Source of the DNA: Candidatus Omnitrophota bacterium
GTDB lineage: Bacteria > Omnitrophota > Koll11 > 1-14-0-20-64-10
Direction of reading: 5' to 3'
Assembly: GCA_023818695.1 (NCBI GenBank)
Contig: JAMWCF010000001.1
Span: 558,001 to 622,000, forward strand
Length of the DNA: 64,000 nt
Made by a program: the position numbers and the translations under genes. Shown here one piece after another: positions 15,133 through 23,644 of this stretch; position 1 is the stretch's first letter; every line of letters begins with the position of its first letter. Under the pieces are notes generated by a model. It had not been told where the DNA came from. It made no database searches and was given only the letters and a program-made list of their open reading frames with translations.

Positions 15133-16138
15133 GGGAACCCCTCGTCAGTTTTTTCGAAACCGCCTTCAGCAATTCAGGAACCCCTTGGCCTGTCTTCGCC
15201 GAGATCGGAACCATAGACACTTTAACATGTTGCCGAAACCTCTTCATCTGTCTTTCCGCTTCGGGACAGTCCATCTTGTTGGCCGCCACTACAACCGGCT
15301 TCTTGAGGATGGCCGGCTGATAAGATTTCAGCTCCTCCCGGAGGGTATGATAATCCTCCACCGGATCCTGGCCGTCGGAAGCAGCCATGTCGATAAGGTG
15401 GATCAGGACCCGGGTCCGTTCGATGTGCCTTAAAAACCCCAACCCGAGCCCCCGCCCCTCATGGGCCCCCCGGATAAGGCCCGGCACGTCCACAGCCACG
15501 ATCTGGACGCCGGTCGGCAGGTGGACCGAGCCCAGCACCGGCTGAAGGGTGGTGAACGGGAAAGAGGCCACTTTCGGCCTGGCTTTGGAGATCTGGCCGA
15601 TCAAGGTGGATTTGCCGGCGTTGGGCATGCCGATGATCCCGACATCGGCCAGCAGTTTCAGTTCAAAGCGCAGCCGTCTTTTTTCGCCGGCAGCCCCTTC
15701 CAGAAACTCGGTGGAATGCTTGACATGAAGATCCTTGGAACGGGCTCTGGAGCCGTTGCCGACGCCTCCCGCTCCGCCCTTGGCCACCACCACGCTGTCA
15801 CCCGGCCGGAGGATCTCCCTGATGAGATCCTGCGAATCGTCGTCATAGACAAGGGTCCCGAGCGGAACCTGGAGGATACAATCCGAGCCGCGGGCCCCCA
15901 TCTGCCGTTTGCTGGAACCGTTGCCGCCTGAACCGGCCCGGAAATGCCTTTGGGTTTGAAAATCGAGAAGGGTTGAAAGCTGAGGGTTCGCTTGGACGAT
16001 CACATCCCCGCCCCGGCCGCCGTTGCCGCCGTCGGGAACGGGATGCCGCGTCCACATGTCACGGTAATGGGAATGAACCCCGTTTCCGCCGCGGCCGGCT
16101 TCCACACGAACGACGGCCTGATCGACAAAACGGCTCAT
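15125..16138 (-). CDS. obgE: Obg-family GTPase
   Basis: GTPase involved in late 50S assembly and stress signalling. The 337 aa have the glycine-rich Obg domain (about residues 1-158: GRGGNGVHSHYRD, GGNGGRGGDVI, GGAGGVGN) and the G domain with P-loop GMPNAGKST, the DVPGLI G3 motif, and NKMD. The variable C-terminal OCT domain is absent. It follows rplU and rpmA, the near-universal rplU-rpmA-obgE order. Confidence 0.96.
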   Translation of the reverse strand: MSRFVDQAVVRVEAGRGGNGVHSHYRDMWTRHPVPDGGNGGRGGDVIVQANPQLSTLLDFQTQRHFRAGSGGNGSSKRQMGARGSDCILQVPLGTLVYDDDSQDLIREILRPGDSVVVAKGGAGGVGNGSRARSKDLHVKHSTEFLEGAAGEKRRLRFELKLLADVGIIGMPNAGKSTLIGQISKARPKVASFPFTTLQPVLGSVHLPTGVQIVAVDVPGLIRGAHEGRGLGLGFLRHIERTRVLIHLIDMAASDGQDPVEDYHTLREELKSYQPAILKKPVVVAANKMDCPEAERQMKRFRQHVKVSMVPISAKTGQGVPELLKAVSKKLTRGSRV

Positions 16139-16154
16139 CGGGAGAGAGCTTCCG

Positions 16155-16178
16155 GCCGCTCACAAAAAACAGAGCGGC
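16155..16178 (-). other. Intergenic hairpin between rpmA and obgE
   Basis: On the minus strand GCCGCTC and GAGCGGC form a perfect 7-bp stem around a 10-nt T-rich loop. No T-run follows, so it does not look like a simple terminator. It could be an mRNA processing or stability element that separates ribosomal-protein output from obgE. Confidence 0.4.
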
Positions 16179-16187
16179 GGGAGACGA

Positions 16188-16430
16188 TCATTCGGGCTGG
16201 ATAGCGACAACCCTGGGCTTCGGAAAGACGATGGTCCCGCTCCGGAGGGCGAAAAGAGTGTCATCCTTGCCCTTGCCGACATTCAGGCCGGCCCTGAAAC
16301 GGGTGCCGCGCTGACGCAGCAGGATGGAACCAGCGGTGACGTACTGGCCGCCGAATGCTTTCCATCCCAGCCTTTGCGCGTTGGAATCGCGGCCGTTACG
16401 GGAAGAACCCTGCGCTTTAGTGTGTGCCAT
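16188..16430 (-). CDS. rpmA: 50S ribosomal protein L27
   Basis: Large-subunit protein whose N-terminus reaches the peptidyl-transferase centre. It has 80 aa with the standard start MAHTKAQGSSRNGRDSNAQRLGWKAFGG (read in two parts) and the RQRGT-x-F-x-x-G-x-NVG core. There is no N-terminal extension needing Prp cleavage. The 5' end overlaps rplU by 14 bp. Confidence 0.97.
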   Translation of the reverse strand: MAHTKAQGSSRNGRDSNAQRLGWKAFGGQYVTAGSILLRQRGTRFRAGLNVGKGKDDTLFALRSGTIVFPKPRVVAIQPE

Positions 16431-16740
16431 TGGTCACAATCTCCACAACCTTAAGACGGGTCAGCTGCTGGCGGTGGCCAACCTTTCGGTGGTATCCCTT
16501 TCTTCGCTTGAAGGTGAAATTGACCATCTTTTCACCCTTGGTCTGGCCCAGGATCTCGGCAACGACCGCCGCCCCCTTCAACACCGGACGGCCGATATGG
16601 AATTTCTCCTCGGTCCGGACAGCCAGGACATCCTCCAAACGAATCTGGGATCCGACCTCTCCTTCCAACCGCTCTACTTCCAACACCGTGCCGGGATTGA
16701 CTTTATATTGTTTACCGCCCGTGGCGACAATCGCGTACAT
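16417..16740 (-). CDS. rplU: 50S ribosomal protein L21
   Basis: Large-subunit protein, 107 aa, starting MYAIVATGGKQYKV, the canonical N-terminus, and ending with the KRRKGYHRKVGHRQQ-LTRLKV basic segment. Two additional upstream codons to 16749 are possible but unlike the family. The stop overlaps rpmA by 14 bp. No Shine-Dalgarno sequence precedes the ATG, but an extended -10 lies 9 bp upstream. Confidence 0.96.
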   Translation of the reverse strand: MYAIVATGGKQYKVNPGTVLEVERLEGEVGSQIRLEDVLAVRTEEKFHIGRPVLKGAAVVAEILGQTKGEKMVNFTFKRRKGYHRKVGHRQQLTRLKVVEIVTNGTH

Positions 16741-16749
16741 AGTAGGCAA

Positions 16750-16778
16750 AGTTTATCACGCCTTCCCCGGAAAGGCAA
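16750..16778 (-). promoter_or_regulatory. Start-proximal promoter of rplU
   Basis: On the minus strand, -35 TTGCCT (16773-16778), 17-bp spacer, -10 TAAACT (16750-16755) preceded by TGA (extended -10). It ends 9 bp before the L21 ATG. The hexamers are individually weak (4 of 6 each); the spacing is exact. Confidence 0.45.
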
Positions 16779-16798
16779 GCTTGTTTAGGAAAAGGGCC

Positions 16799-17287
16799 CT
16801 ACTCGATGGGGGTTCCGGTATCGTCCGTCCCCACCCGGATAATGCCGGTTTCGTCCACGTAAAACTCCCTCACCCCGGTCACTCCGCTGATTTCCGGCGT
16901 GGCCACCAGTTCGTATTGGTTCTCATTGATGAACTCATACTCGAAAATGTAGCCCCTTCGGGTGCCATCCACCAGAGTTTCATCCAGATAAGCCGGCACG
17001 ACATCGCCCAGAAACGACATCTCATCCGGATAGGTCGGCGGCGTCTGGGCGGAGCGGTAACTTTCCAAAGCCGAGGAGAGTGTCCGGCAGGTTGAGATGG
17101 AAACCATCTCGTTCGCGGTCACCCGGGCGCGGGCAAAACCGGGGAAAGCCAAAGCGGCCAGCATCGCAATAATCCCCATAACCAGCAGAATCTCCACCAG
17201 CGTAAAACCATTCCTTCTTCCCGGCCCTTTTTTCATGTTCCCGCTCTTGATAAGAAAAAAGAAATCGCTACAACCTTCTGTATCCAT
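16799..17287 (-). CDS. Type IV pilin-like protein (paralogue 2)
   Basis: Secreted pilin or pseudopilin of 162 aa. A prepilin cleavage site G/FTLVE stands at residues 27-28 with Glu+5, followed by the hydrophobic helix ILLVMGIIAMLAALAFPGF. I keep the ATG at 17287 because a near-perfect AAGGAGGT lies 7 bp upstream, giving a 27-residue leader; an inner ATG at 17236 would give a short leader. The C-terminal third is closely similar to the pilin at 30731-31171 (GVTG-x-R-x-F-x-VD-x-TG-x-IRVG-x-DDTGTPIE). It sits apart from the pil cluster, upstream of rplU. Confidence 0.88.
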   Translation of the reverse strand: MDTEGCSDFFFLIKSGNMKKGPGRRNGFTLVEILLVMGIIAMLAALAFPGFARARVTANEMVSISTCRTLSSALESYRSAQTPPTYPDEMSFLGDVVPAYLDETLVDGTRRGYIFEYEFINENQYELVATPEISGVTGVREFYVDETGIIRVGTDDTGTPIE

Positions 17288-17359
17288 TGCAATTACCTCC
17301 TTCTCAACCCCCCGCCATGAACGATAAATAAAAGACGCACAAGGGATTGCCCACTATTA

Positions 17360-17365
17360 ATTATA
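17360..17365 (-). promoter_or_regulatory. -10 element for the pilin at 17287
   Basis: Perfect TATAAT on the minus strand, leaving a leader of about 65 nt with a strong ribosome site. The -35 is weak. It lies just downstream of the terminator at 17421-17455. I saw no GG-N10-GC sigma-54 signature in this stretch. Confidence 0.45.
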
Positions 17366-17420
17366 CCCGTCTTTAAGCGGATCCGGACAGCTCCAATCCT
17401 TCTTCCCATGGCAAAAAGGC

Positions 17421-17455
17421 GAAAAAAAGACAGATGAAGCGTTTAATGCCTCATC
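17421..17455 (-). terminator. Rho-independent terminator of the rng/peptidase operon
   Basis: Minus-strand stem GATGAGGC / GCTTCATC (8 bp with one G-U pair, 7-nt loop) followed by TGTC and seven T. It ends transcription from mgtE/rng/peptidase before the pilin promoter. The remainder of the 17288-17504 gap is AT-rich and gene-free. Confidence 0.7.
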
Positions 17456-17504
17456 CTCACCTGAAAAAAGATTTATTTCTACTAATAATAAGTTGGACAT
17501 TGTC

Positions 17505-18557
17505 TCAATAGTTCCTTTTGACCCATGCAATCCACGCTTTTTCCACAAGAGCCGGATCGGTCTTGTACTCCCGCCGGATCGCATCCTGGATCGAGTAACC
17601 CTGCCCCAGCAACTTGAGCAGGGAGACCATCCGGCTCCACCCCCATCTTTTGACGAGGTAGGCGGCCATCAGGTACGCCTGCTGATATTGCAGATGAAGC
17701 TCCTGCGGTTTGTATGGCTGGTTCCAGAACTGATCCCAGGCATACAGGCGATCCGATTCAACGGCCTGGTGAAACCGCTCCAGCGAAATTTCCCAGACCC
17801 GAGACTCCTGTAGTGTGGCCAATCCCTCATTGAGCCAGATGGGACAACCCCCTTTCGAAAGGTCCTGCACAACGGCATGGGTGTATTCATGCCACAGGAC
17901 CCTTTTGAGCTCCGCGAAAACCGGCCGGGAGTTGCGCTCTTGGGGAACCGGAAGGCGGATCTTTCCGTCATACATGCCGCCGAGCTGGTGGGCCGCTTTC
18001 CGGATCTGTTCAAAAGCCCCCTCGGGATAAAGGATCACGGTAATCGGATGTTCCGGGAAATAGCCGAACTGCTGGCCTACTTCCCGGTAGACGTCGCGAA
18101 GCGTCTGGCGCAGACTCCCGATGTCGACCGGCAGTCCCTCTTCGGCGAAGCGGACGACAAACGGATGGGTGTCGCTTCTGGCCAGGTCCTGCTCGATTTT
18201 CGACTCCACTTCAAGCTGGGCGACTCTCTGACGGATATCCTGACGGGAGGGGGCGAGCTTCAACGCCTTCTGCCAGGATTCTTTGGCTTTGGTCAAATCC
18301 TGCTTAAGGTAATACAGCTCCCCCAGCAAAAAATGGGCATCCACATGGTTTGGATTTTCCACAACCGCCTTTTTGGCATGCCTCAAGGCATCATCCAGCC
18401 GCCTGTCCTGGTAAGCCACCACGGCATCGGTGAAGGAGGAACCCTCCTCCCGGGCGGACACCGGATTGTTTTGAAAACCACAGAGGATTGCCGTAAACAG
18501 GAGAATGGACACCCTCCCGCGGGATTCCCTGCGCCATCGAATGTGGAAAGAACTCAT
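17505..18557 (-). CDS. Exported TPR protein with peptidase MA-like (gluzincin) domain
   Basis: Probably secreted metallopeptidase-like protein, 350 aa. A basic N-terminus and hydrophobic segment (about residues 15-36) act as a signal. Residues about 40-105 carry two TPR-type repeats (AHFLLGELYYLKQDLTKAKE). The zinc site is intact: HEYTH at 223-227 and a downstream Glu in NEGLA (E244), as in peptidase MA family members. Substrate unknown. The ATG overlaps the RNase G stop (ATGA), so the two are co-translated, and a terminator follows. Confidence 0.75.
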   Translation of the reverse strand: MSSFHIRWRRESRGRVSILLFTAILCGFQNNPVSAREEGSSFTDAVVAYQDRRLDDALRHAKKAVVENPNHVDAHFLLGELYYLKQDLTKAKESWQKALKLAPSRQDIRQRVAQLEVESKIEQDLARSDTHPFVVRFAEEGLPVDIGSLRQTLRDVYREVGQQFGYFPEHPITVILYPEGAFEQIRKAAHQLGGMYDGKIRLPVPQERNSRPVFAELKRVLWHEYTHAVVQDLSKGGCPIWLNEGLATLQESRVWEISLERFHQAVESDRLYAWDQFWNQPYKPQELHLQYQQAYLMAAYLVKRWGWSRMVSLLKLLGQGYSIQDAIRREYKTDPALVEKAWIAWVKRNY

Positions 18558-20080
18558 CTGCCGGCGGTCTTGGCGTCCTCCAGGGGCTGCACCTTGACCA
18601 TCTCTAAAGGAACGGAAGGATCCGGTTTGACGATCACCCGCCCCTTGTACTGGGACTCTATCGCGGCGATCGAGTCCCTGTCCTCATTGAAGAGGCGCGA
18701 GGCCAGGTCGGGGTGAACCACCACCTCCACCGCCTGCTTTCTGGAACTCTGGAAAACCCTCTTGATCTGCCTCAACGCCAGAATCGAAACGGTCAGGACC
18801 GAACGGATCTTTCCCCGCCCCAGGCAGGTCGGACATTCCTGAAAAGAGACCGACTCCAGGGACCGCCGGACCCTTTGCCTGGTCATCTCCACTAGGCCGA
18901 ACTCGGACAGGAAGCTGACGTTGGTCTTTGCCCGGTCCTTGCGCAAAGCGTTCTGGAGGGTATTGAAGACCCTCTGTTTGTGGGACTGCGAATTCATGTC
19001 GATGAAGTCGAAAATCAGAATCCCGCCCAGATCCCGCAAACGGATCTGCCGGGCGATCTCCTTGGCGGCCTCCATGTTGGTGACGAAAGCCGTTTCCTCC
19101 AGATTCTTCCTACCGGTGAACTTGCCGCTGTTGACATCGATCGCTACCAGCCCCTCCGTCGGCTCTATCACCAGATAGCCGCCGCTTGGCAGCTCCACCT
19201 TGCGGTTGTAAATCTTCTCGATCTCCTTCTCCAGCCCCCTCTTCTCGAAGAGAGGGATCTCATCCCTGTACAGTTCGACCCTGGAACGCATGTGGGGTTC
19301 CGTCTGGATGAGGAAACGCTGCAGCTGTTGGTACTCCGCTCTGGAATCCAGGATGATTTTTTTCACATCCTCGGAGAGGTTGTCCCTGACGATCCGCAGC
19401 GGCAGGTCATACTCCTCATGAATCAACGCCGGCGCCGTCGCCCGGACGGACCGCACCTTGACCCTCTTCCACAGGGAAAGCAGAAACCGCAGATCCCGCG
19501 AAAGCTGCTTCCGGTCGGCCCCGTCGGCGGCCGTCCGCACGATGATCCCCATATCCCGGGGCGCGTGAAGTTCCTTCATCAGCGTCCGGAGCCGCTCCCT
19601 TTCCTTGGGATCATCGATCCTCTTGGAGATGCCGAAGGTGTCGTCCAGCGGCATCAGGACGATGAACCGTCCCGGCAGCGTCAAGTGGGTTGACAAGCGT
19701 GGCCCTTTGGTCCCCATCGGCTCCTTGATGACCTGCACCAGAATCTCCTGGCCAATCCTCACCAGATCCTGGATCCGGGGCATCTGGGAACCGGACAGGT
19801 GGGGCGCCGGAGACGGTGAACCCTCCAGCGGCACCGATTCCTCAACTTCCGGAGAAGGACCAACGATATCGGTCAGATAGAGGAAGCCGTTCTTCCCGAT
19901 CCCCAAATCGACGAAAGCGGCCCGGATTCCCGGCACGATGGAGGTCACCTTCCCCTTGTAGATGTTCCCCAGAAGGGGGACGGGCGACGACCTCTCCACA
20001 TAAAACTCTTCAAAAACGCCGTCCTGGAGAACCGCTACTCGGGTCTCCATCGGCTCCACGTTGATAAAAAGCTCTTTCAT
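18554..20080 (-). CDS. rng: Ribonuclease G/E family endoribonuclease
   Basis: Processes rRNA and mRNA. The 508 aa contain an S1-type domain near residues 35-120 (GNIYKGKVTSIVPGIRAAFVDLG), catalytic metal-binding aspartates in AIDVNSGKFTG and IFDFIDM, and the zinc-link CPTCLGRG that stabilises dimers in the family. It lacks the long C-terminal degradosome scaffold of RNase E, so RNase G or a short RNase E. It overlaps both neighbours by four bases. Confidence 0.93.
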   Translation of the reverse strand: MKELFINVEPMETRVAVLQDGVFEEFYVERSSPVPLLGNIYKGKVTSIVPGIRAAFVDLGIGKNGFLYLTDIVGPSPEVEESVPLEGSPSPAPHLSGSQMPRIQDLVRIGQEILVQVIKEPMGTKGPRLSTHLTLPGRFIVLMPLDDTFGISKRIDDPKERERLRTLMKELHAPRDMGIIVRTAADGADRKQLSRDLRFLLSLWKRVKVRSVRATAPALIHEEYDLPLRIVRDNLSEDVKKIILDSRAEYQQLQRFLIQTEPHMRSRVELYRDEIPLFEKRGLEKEIEKIYNRKVELPSGGYLVIEPTEGLVAIDVNSGKFTGRKNLEETAFVTNMEAAKEIARQIRLRDLGGILIFDFIDMNSQSHKQRVFNTLQNALRKDRAKTNVSFLSEFGLVEMTRQRVRRSLESVSFQECPTCLGRGKIRSVLTVSILALRQIKRVFQSSRKQAVEVVVHPDLASRLFNEDRDSIAAIESQYKGRVIVKPDPSVPLEMVKVQPLEDAKTAGR

Positions 20081-20391
20081 CGTTTTTGAGACCCGTATCC
20101 CTTCCCCTCCAGCCGCTCGACGGCGGCCTTCAGCCGTTCCAGTTCCTTTAAGATCCGCTCATTGTCTTTGTGCAACGCTTTGAACCCGCTGGCAATCAAT
20201 TCCTGCGTGTCCCACAGTTCATTCCCCTGTCGAAACCGCTCTAAATCGACCGCCTCTTCGAAGGTGCTTTCCTCATCCATCTCTCCGTATCGGTCCGTGG
20301 AGCGGTCATCATAGGCGGCCTCAACGAATCCCGCCAGAAAAAAGACAGCCATCCATGCGCCGACAACCGGCGCGACTGTTCGTGTTTTCAT
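20077..20391 (-). CDS. Small exported coiled-coil protein of unknown function
   Basis: 104 aa. N-terminal signal peptide (about residues 1-25, hydrophobic VGAWMAVFFLAGFVEA), an acidic middle (YDDRSTDRYGEMDEEST) and a C-terminal heptad-rich helix (NERILKELERLKAAVERLEGK). I recognise no family. A GAAGGAG ribosome site precedes the ATG and its stop overlaps rng (ATGA), which supports it as a real gene coupled to RNase G. Confidence 0.7.
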   Translation of the reverse strand: MKTRTVAPVVGAWMAVFFLAGFVEAAYDDRSTDRYGEMDEESTFEEAVDLERFRQGNELWDTQELIASGFKALHKDNERILKELERLKAAVERLEGKGYGSQKR

Positions 20392-20424
20392 GAAAATCTC
20401 CTTCCCTTCTAAAAAGGTTTCGCA

Positions 20425-21804
20425 TCAAAGCAAAAAGAGCGTCGCCAGAATCAAGTAGGTCGACGTGCTCAAGACATCGGTGATCGTCGTAATCATGGGA
20501 CCGGTCGCCGTCGCCGGATCCGCCCCGAAACGCTTGAGCACAAAGGGCCCCAACGATCCCAAGGTGGCCGCCACCGTCATGGAAGTCACCATTCCGATGC
20601 TCACCACCGCGGAAAAAATCTTTCCCTGCATATCGCCGTACAGCAGATGGGCAAACAGCCCTACCACCACCCCGTACGTCACCCCCAGCATGAGACCGAC
20701 ACGACACTCAATCAAAATCGTCTTCAACCAATCTTCCTGACGGAGTTCCCCGGTCGCCAAACCCCGGACAGCCACCGTTGCGGACTGGGCACCCACATTA
20801 CCCCCCATGGCGGCTATGAGGGGAAAGAACGAGGCCAAGGCGACCACCTCCTGGAGCGTCCCCTGGAAATACTTGATCACCAAAGAAACGATGAACTGGC
20901 CCAAAATCGCCACCGCCAGCCAGGGGAGCCGGAAGACGAAGATCCTCCTGGCGAAACGCCGTTTCAACTCTTCCGGCCGCGTCCCGGCCATCTTGGCAAT
21001 ATCCTCGCTGGCCTCCTGTTTGAGGATATCCAGCACGTCATCCACCAAAAGAACGCCGACCAGGCGTCCTTCCTCATCCACTACCGGAGCCGACAGGAGG
21101 TTGTACTTCGCTACCAAACGAGCCGCCTCTTCCTGGTTCGCCGTTACCGGAACTTCAATGGCCCGCGTGGAAGAGATCAGCTCCGACACCTTGGCATCAT
21201 GAGGAGCCGCCACGAGGTTTTGCAGAGGCACAAACCCCAGCAGATGGCCGCTGCCATTGGTGACATAGAGAGTGGAAAGGAGCTGATCCTCGTGGACATG
21301 GCTGCGGCTGACCGTCCGAACAATCTCCAGCGCTTGGGAAGCGGTCATCGATTCCTTCAGGCGGGCCACACCGGTGTGCATCAGGGCCCCGGCTGTCTTA
21401 GGCGGATAGGAAGCGACCTTTTCCAGCCGCTCGATCGCCTCCTGTTTCTTCACCAGGTTGGTCAGGCGACGGGTCACCCGGGGAGGGAGTTTCCGGAAAA
21501 GGTGGGCGACTTCCCCCGGGGGTAGCTCGCTCATCATCTGGTTCGTTCCCTGGTCTCCCAGGGCGTTCAGCAGGGCCGTCTGCTCTTCGACCTCCAGCTC
21601 TTCAAAAACGACGACGGCCCGTCTCATTGGCAGGACCTGAAAGAGGGCGAGCTGCTCCTCGCGGGAAAACTCCTTCCATCCTTCGGCAAGGTCGACCGGA
21701 TTTATCTCCCTCAAAAAACTCTTAAGGGTCGTCAAATCCTTGGCTTGAAGAAGTTGCTTGATCTCCGGTACAAAAAGGGCATACGTCTTTACCGTCTTGG
21801 TCAT
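20425..21804 (-). CDS. mgtE: Magnesium transporter MgtE
   Basis: Inner-membrane Mg2+ channel, 459 aa. The N-terminal helical domain (about 1-135, with FQVLPMRRAVVVFEEL) leads to a CBS pair (about 135-260: SRSHVHEDQLLSTLYV; NLLSAPVVDEEGRLVGVLLVDDVLDIL). Five membrane segments follow, including the conserved PLIAAMGGNVGAQSATVAVRGLA pore region (read in two parts). The family gates on Mg2+ bound between the N and CBS domains. It starts 29 bp after the pilQ stop; functional linkage to the pilus is not implied. Confidence 0.95.
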   Translation of the reverse strand: MTKTVKTYALFVPEIKQLLQAKDLTTLKSFLREINPVDLAEGWKEFSREEQLALFQVLPMRRAVVVFEELEVEEQTALLNALGDQGTNQMMSELPPGEVAHLFRKLPPRVTRRLTNLVKKQEAIERLEKVASYPPKTAGALMHTGVARLKESMTASQALEIVRTVSRSHVHEDQLLSTLYVTNGSGHLLGFVPLQNLVAAPHDAKVSELISSTRAIEVPVTANQEEAARLVAKYNLLSAPVVDEEGRLVGVLLVDDVLDILKQEASEDIAKMAGTRPEELKRRFARRIFVFRLPWLAVAILGQFIVSLVIKYFQGTLQEVVALASFFPLIAAMGGNVGAQSATVAVRGLATGELRQEDWLKTILIECRVGLMLGVTYGVVVGLFAHLLYGDMQGKIFSAVVSIGMVTSMTVAATLGSLGPFVLKRFGADPATATGPMITTITDVLSTSTYLILATLFLL

Positions 21805-21833
21805 TGACTCGGCAAGGAACGGCCAGGTTCACG

Positions 21834-23642
21834 CTAGGGCTTCTGGTACAAAACCCCTTTGTTTCCTTCCGTCGGTGTGGACGTTACCGGCACAGCGCTG
21901 GATGAAGCGAGGGCTTCCTGGCCGTTCTTCTTGATCTGCTCGCTCAAGAACTTCTGGTACTGTTCCTCCAGCTTTTGCATCTCTTCCGGAGAAATCATCC
22001 CTGGCTCGAGAACTCGTGCCGTCATGAAGATTAACAGGTCAATTTTAGCCACATCTTCCGTCGAGCGGGCGAACAACGGCCCGAACACCGGAAGCTTCCC
22101 CAGGAAGGGGAGTCCAATCCTGGATTTTATCTTCGCATCCTTCAGCAATCCGCCGATGACGATCGTGTCCCCCTTCTCAACGACGACCTGCGTTTCGGTT
22201 TCGCGGGTGTTGATGATCGGATAGGCGTTTGTGCCCACCGTCCCGACCCGAGCGGAAACAACAGGATGAATCAGCATGGAAATATGGTCGTCGCCAGCGA
22301 CCGATGGGACCACGTAAAGTTCGATCCCGATATTCTGGTAATAATCCAAGGTGGTTGTGGTAGTGGTCGTGGTCGTACCGGCAACTTCCGTTTTGAGGAT
22401 TGGGTATTTCTCTCCCACCAGAATCCTAGCCTCCTGCCCAGAGAGGGTGACGACGTTGGGAGAAGACAGTGTGTTCGTCCGAACATCCTCCTCCAGAAGT
22501 TCGAGCAGGGCGGCAAACTGCGTCCCCCTCATCTTCTGAAAAAAGAACTGCGCGCCAGCCGCAGCGGCGGTCAAACCGGTTGTTGACGGCTGAAAAGCGG
22601 AGGGCGTGAAGGAAGACTGCAGGAGCCCGCCGGCGAATTCGGTCAAGCTCGCTCCGCTCTGCTTGGAACCGGCCTGGTTCGCCACCGACAAGCTGGTAGA
22701 TCCCGCCGTCGCCCCCGTGACAGCCCCCAGATTGATGTCTCGCAGCAAATCCCGCGCCACTTCCATCGCCTTGGCCTCGATCAGAATCTGCTGCGGCAGC
22801 ACGTCCACCTTGGCTAGAACCTTCTCCAGCCGTTCAATGGTCGTCGGCGTGTCGGTGATCACAATCGCTTTGGACCGGGCCGATTCCCTCTGAATCCTCT
22901 TGCGCTGCTTCTCGTCGGTCGCCTTGCCGTACTTCGCGGTCCCGAAGGCCCACCCTTTCTGGCCGGTCATCTCCAGGATCGAAATCCGACCGCGGGGACT
23001 CAACTGAGGCTCCAGAAAATCTTCAGCATCCGCCGCGTCAAGAAACCTAAGCTGGATCACCTTGGTGATGACCGGCTCGATCTCCACCAGCTCCTTCATG
23101 GCCTCCCGGCGCGCCTTGATCTCCTCCAGCGTCCCCACCATGATGACGTTGCCGTCCTTCTCATAGGCGAAACCGTAGGTCTTGGTGATGGTGTTGAGCG
23201 CCTGGTCGAGGGTGACATCCTTCAGCCGAACGTTGATGTTGCCGATCACCTCCTGGGACGTCACGATGTTGATGCCCGCCTTCTGCGCGAGGGCCTGCAG
23301 AACAACCTGGATGTCCGCCTCCTTGAAGTCAAGGGAGATCAGCTGCTCGTCGGCGGCATCGGAAAGGTGCTTTTCCGGATAGCGCTGCCGATGTTCAAAC
23401 ACCATGGCCTTGCGTTGTTCCTTCAGTATCCTCTTCTGCTCCTTCGCAAGTTCTTCATCGGAGGAGGTCGATGTGGAGGGAACTCCTTCCACGATCCCCT
23501 GCATCTGCGATTTCAACCACTCCTCCTGATCCCCGGAGTCGTCCTGGGCGTAAACTGGCCGGTCCGGACACGCCACCGTCAAACCGCACAATACCGATAC
23601 GGCACACAAAAGCGTTTGAAAGCGATGAAAGGTCAAGCGCAT
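21834..23642 (-). CDS. pilQ: Type IV pilus secretin PilQ
   Basis: Outer-membrane pore for pilus exit, 602 aa. N-terminal signal (MRLTFHRFQTLLCAVSVLCG), charged linker, then the STN/N0 domain (about 100-170: DFKEADIQVVLQALAQKAGI, NVRLKDVTLDQALNTI) and a secretin_N domain (VIQLRFLDAADAEDFL). The secretin core includes LLELLEEDVRTNTLSSPNVV, GEKYPI, and the terminal VEKGDTIVIGGLLKD and GLPFLGKLPVFGPLF. It lacks the AMIN domains common at the N-terminus of proteobacterial PilQ. It is last in pilMNOPQ. Confidence 0.94.
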   Translation of the reverse strand: MRLTFHRFQTLLCAVSVLCGLTVACPDRPVYAQDDSGDQEEWLKSQMQGIVEGVPSTSTSSDEELAKEQKRILKEQRKAMVFEHRQRYPEKHLSDAADEQLISLDFKEADIQVVLQALAQKAGINIVTSQEVIGNINVRLKDVTLDQALNTITKTYGFAYEKDGNVIMVGTLEEIKARREAMKELVEIEPVITKVIQLRFLDAADAEDFLEPQLSPRGRISILEMTGQKGWAFGTAKYGKATDEKQRKRIQRESARSKAIVITDTPTTIERLEKVLAKVDVLPQQILIEAKAMEVARDLLRDINLGAVTGATAGSTSLSVANQAGSKQSGASLTEFAGGLLQSSFTPSAFQPSTTGLTAAAAGAQFFFQKMRGTQFAALLELLEEDVRTNTLSSPNVVTLSGQEARILVGEKYPILKTEVAGTTTTTTTTTLDYYQNIGIELYVVPSVAGDDHISMLIHPVVSARVGTVGTNAYPIINTRETETQVVVEKGDTIVIGGLLKDAKIKSRIGLPFLGKLPVFGPLFARSTEDVAKIDLLIFMTARVLEPGMISPEEMQKLEEQYQKFLSEQIKKNGQEALASSSAVPVTSTPTEGNKGVLYQKP

Positions 23643-23644
23643 GG

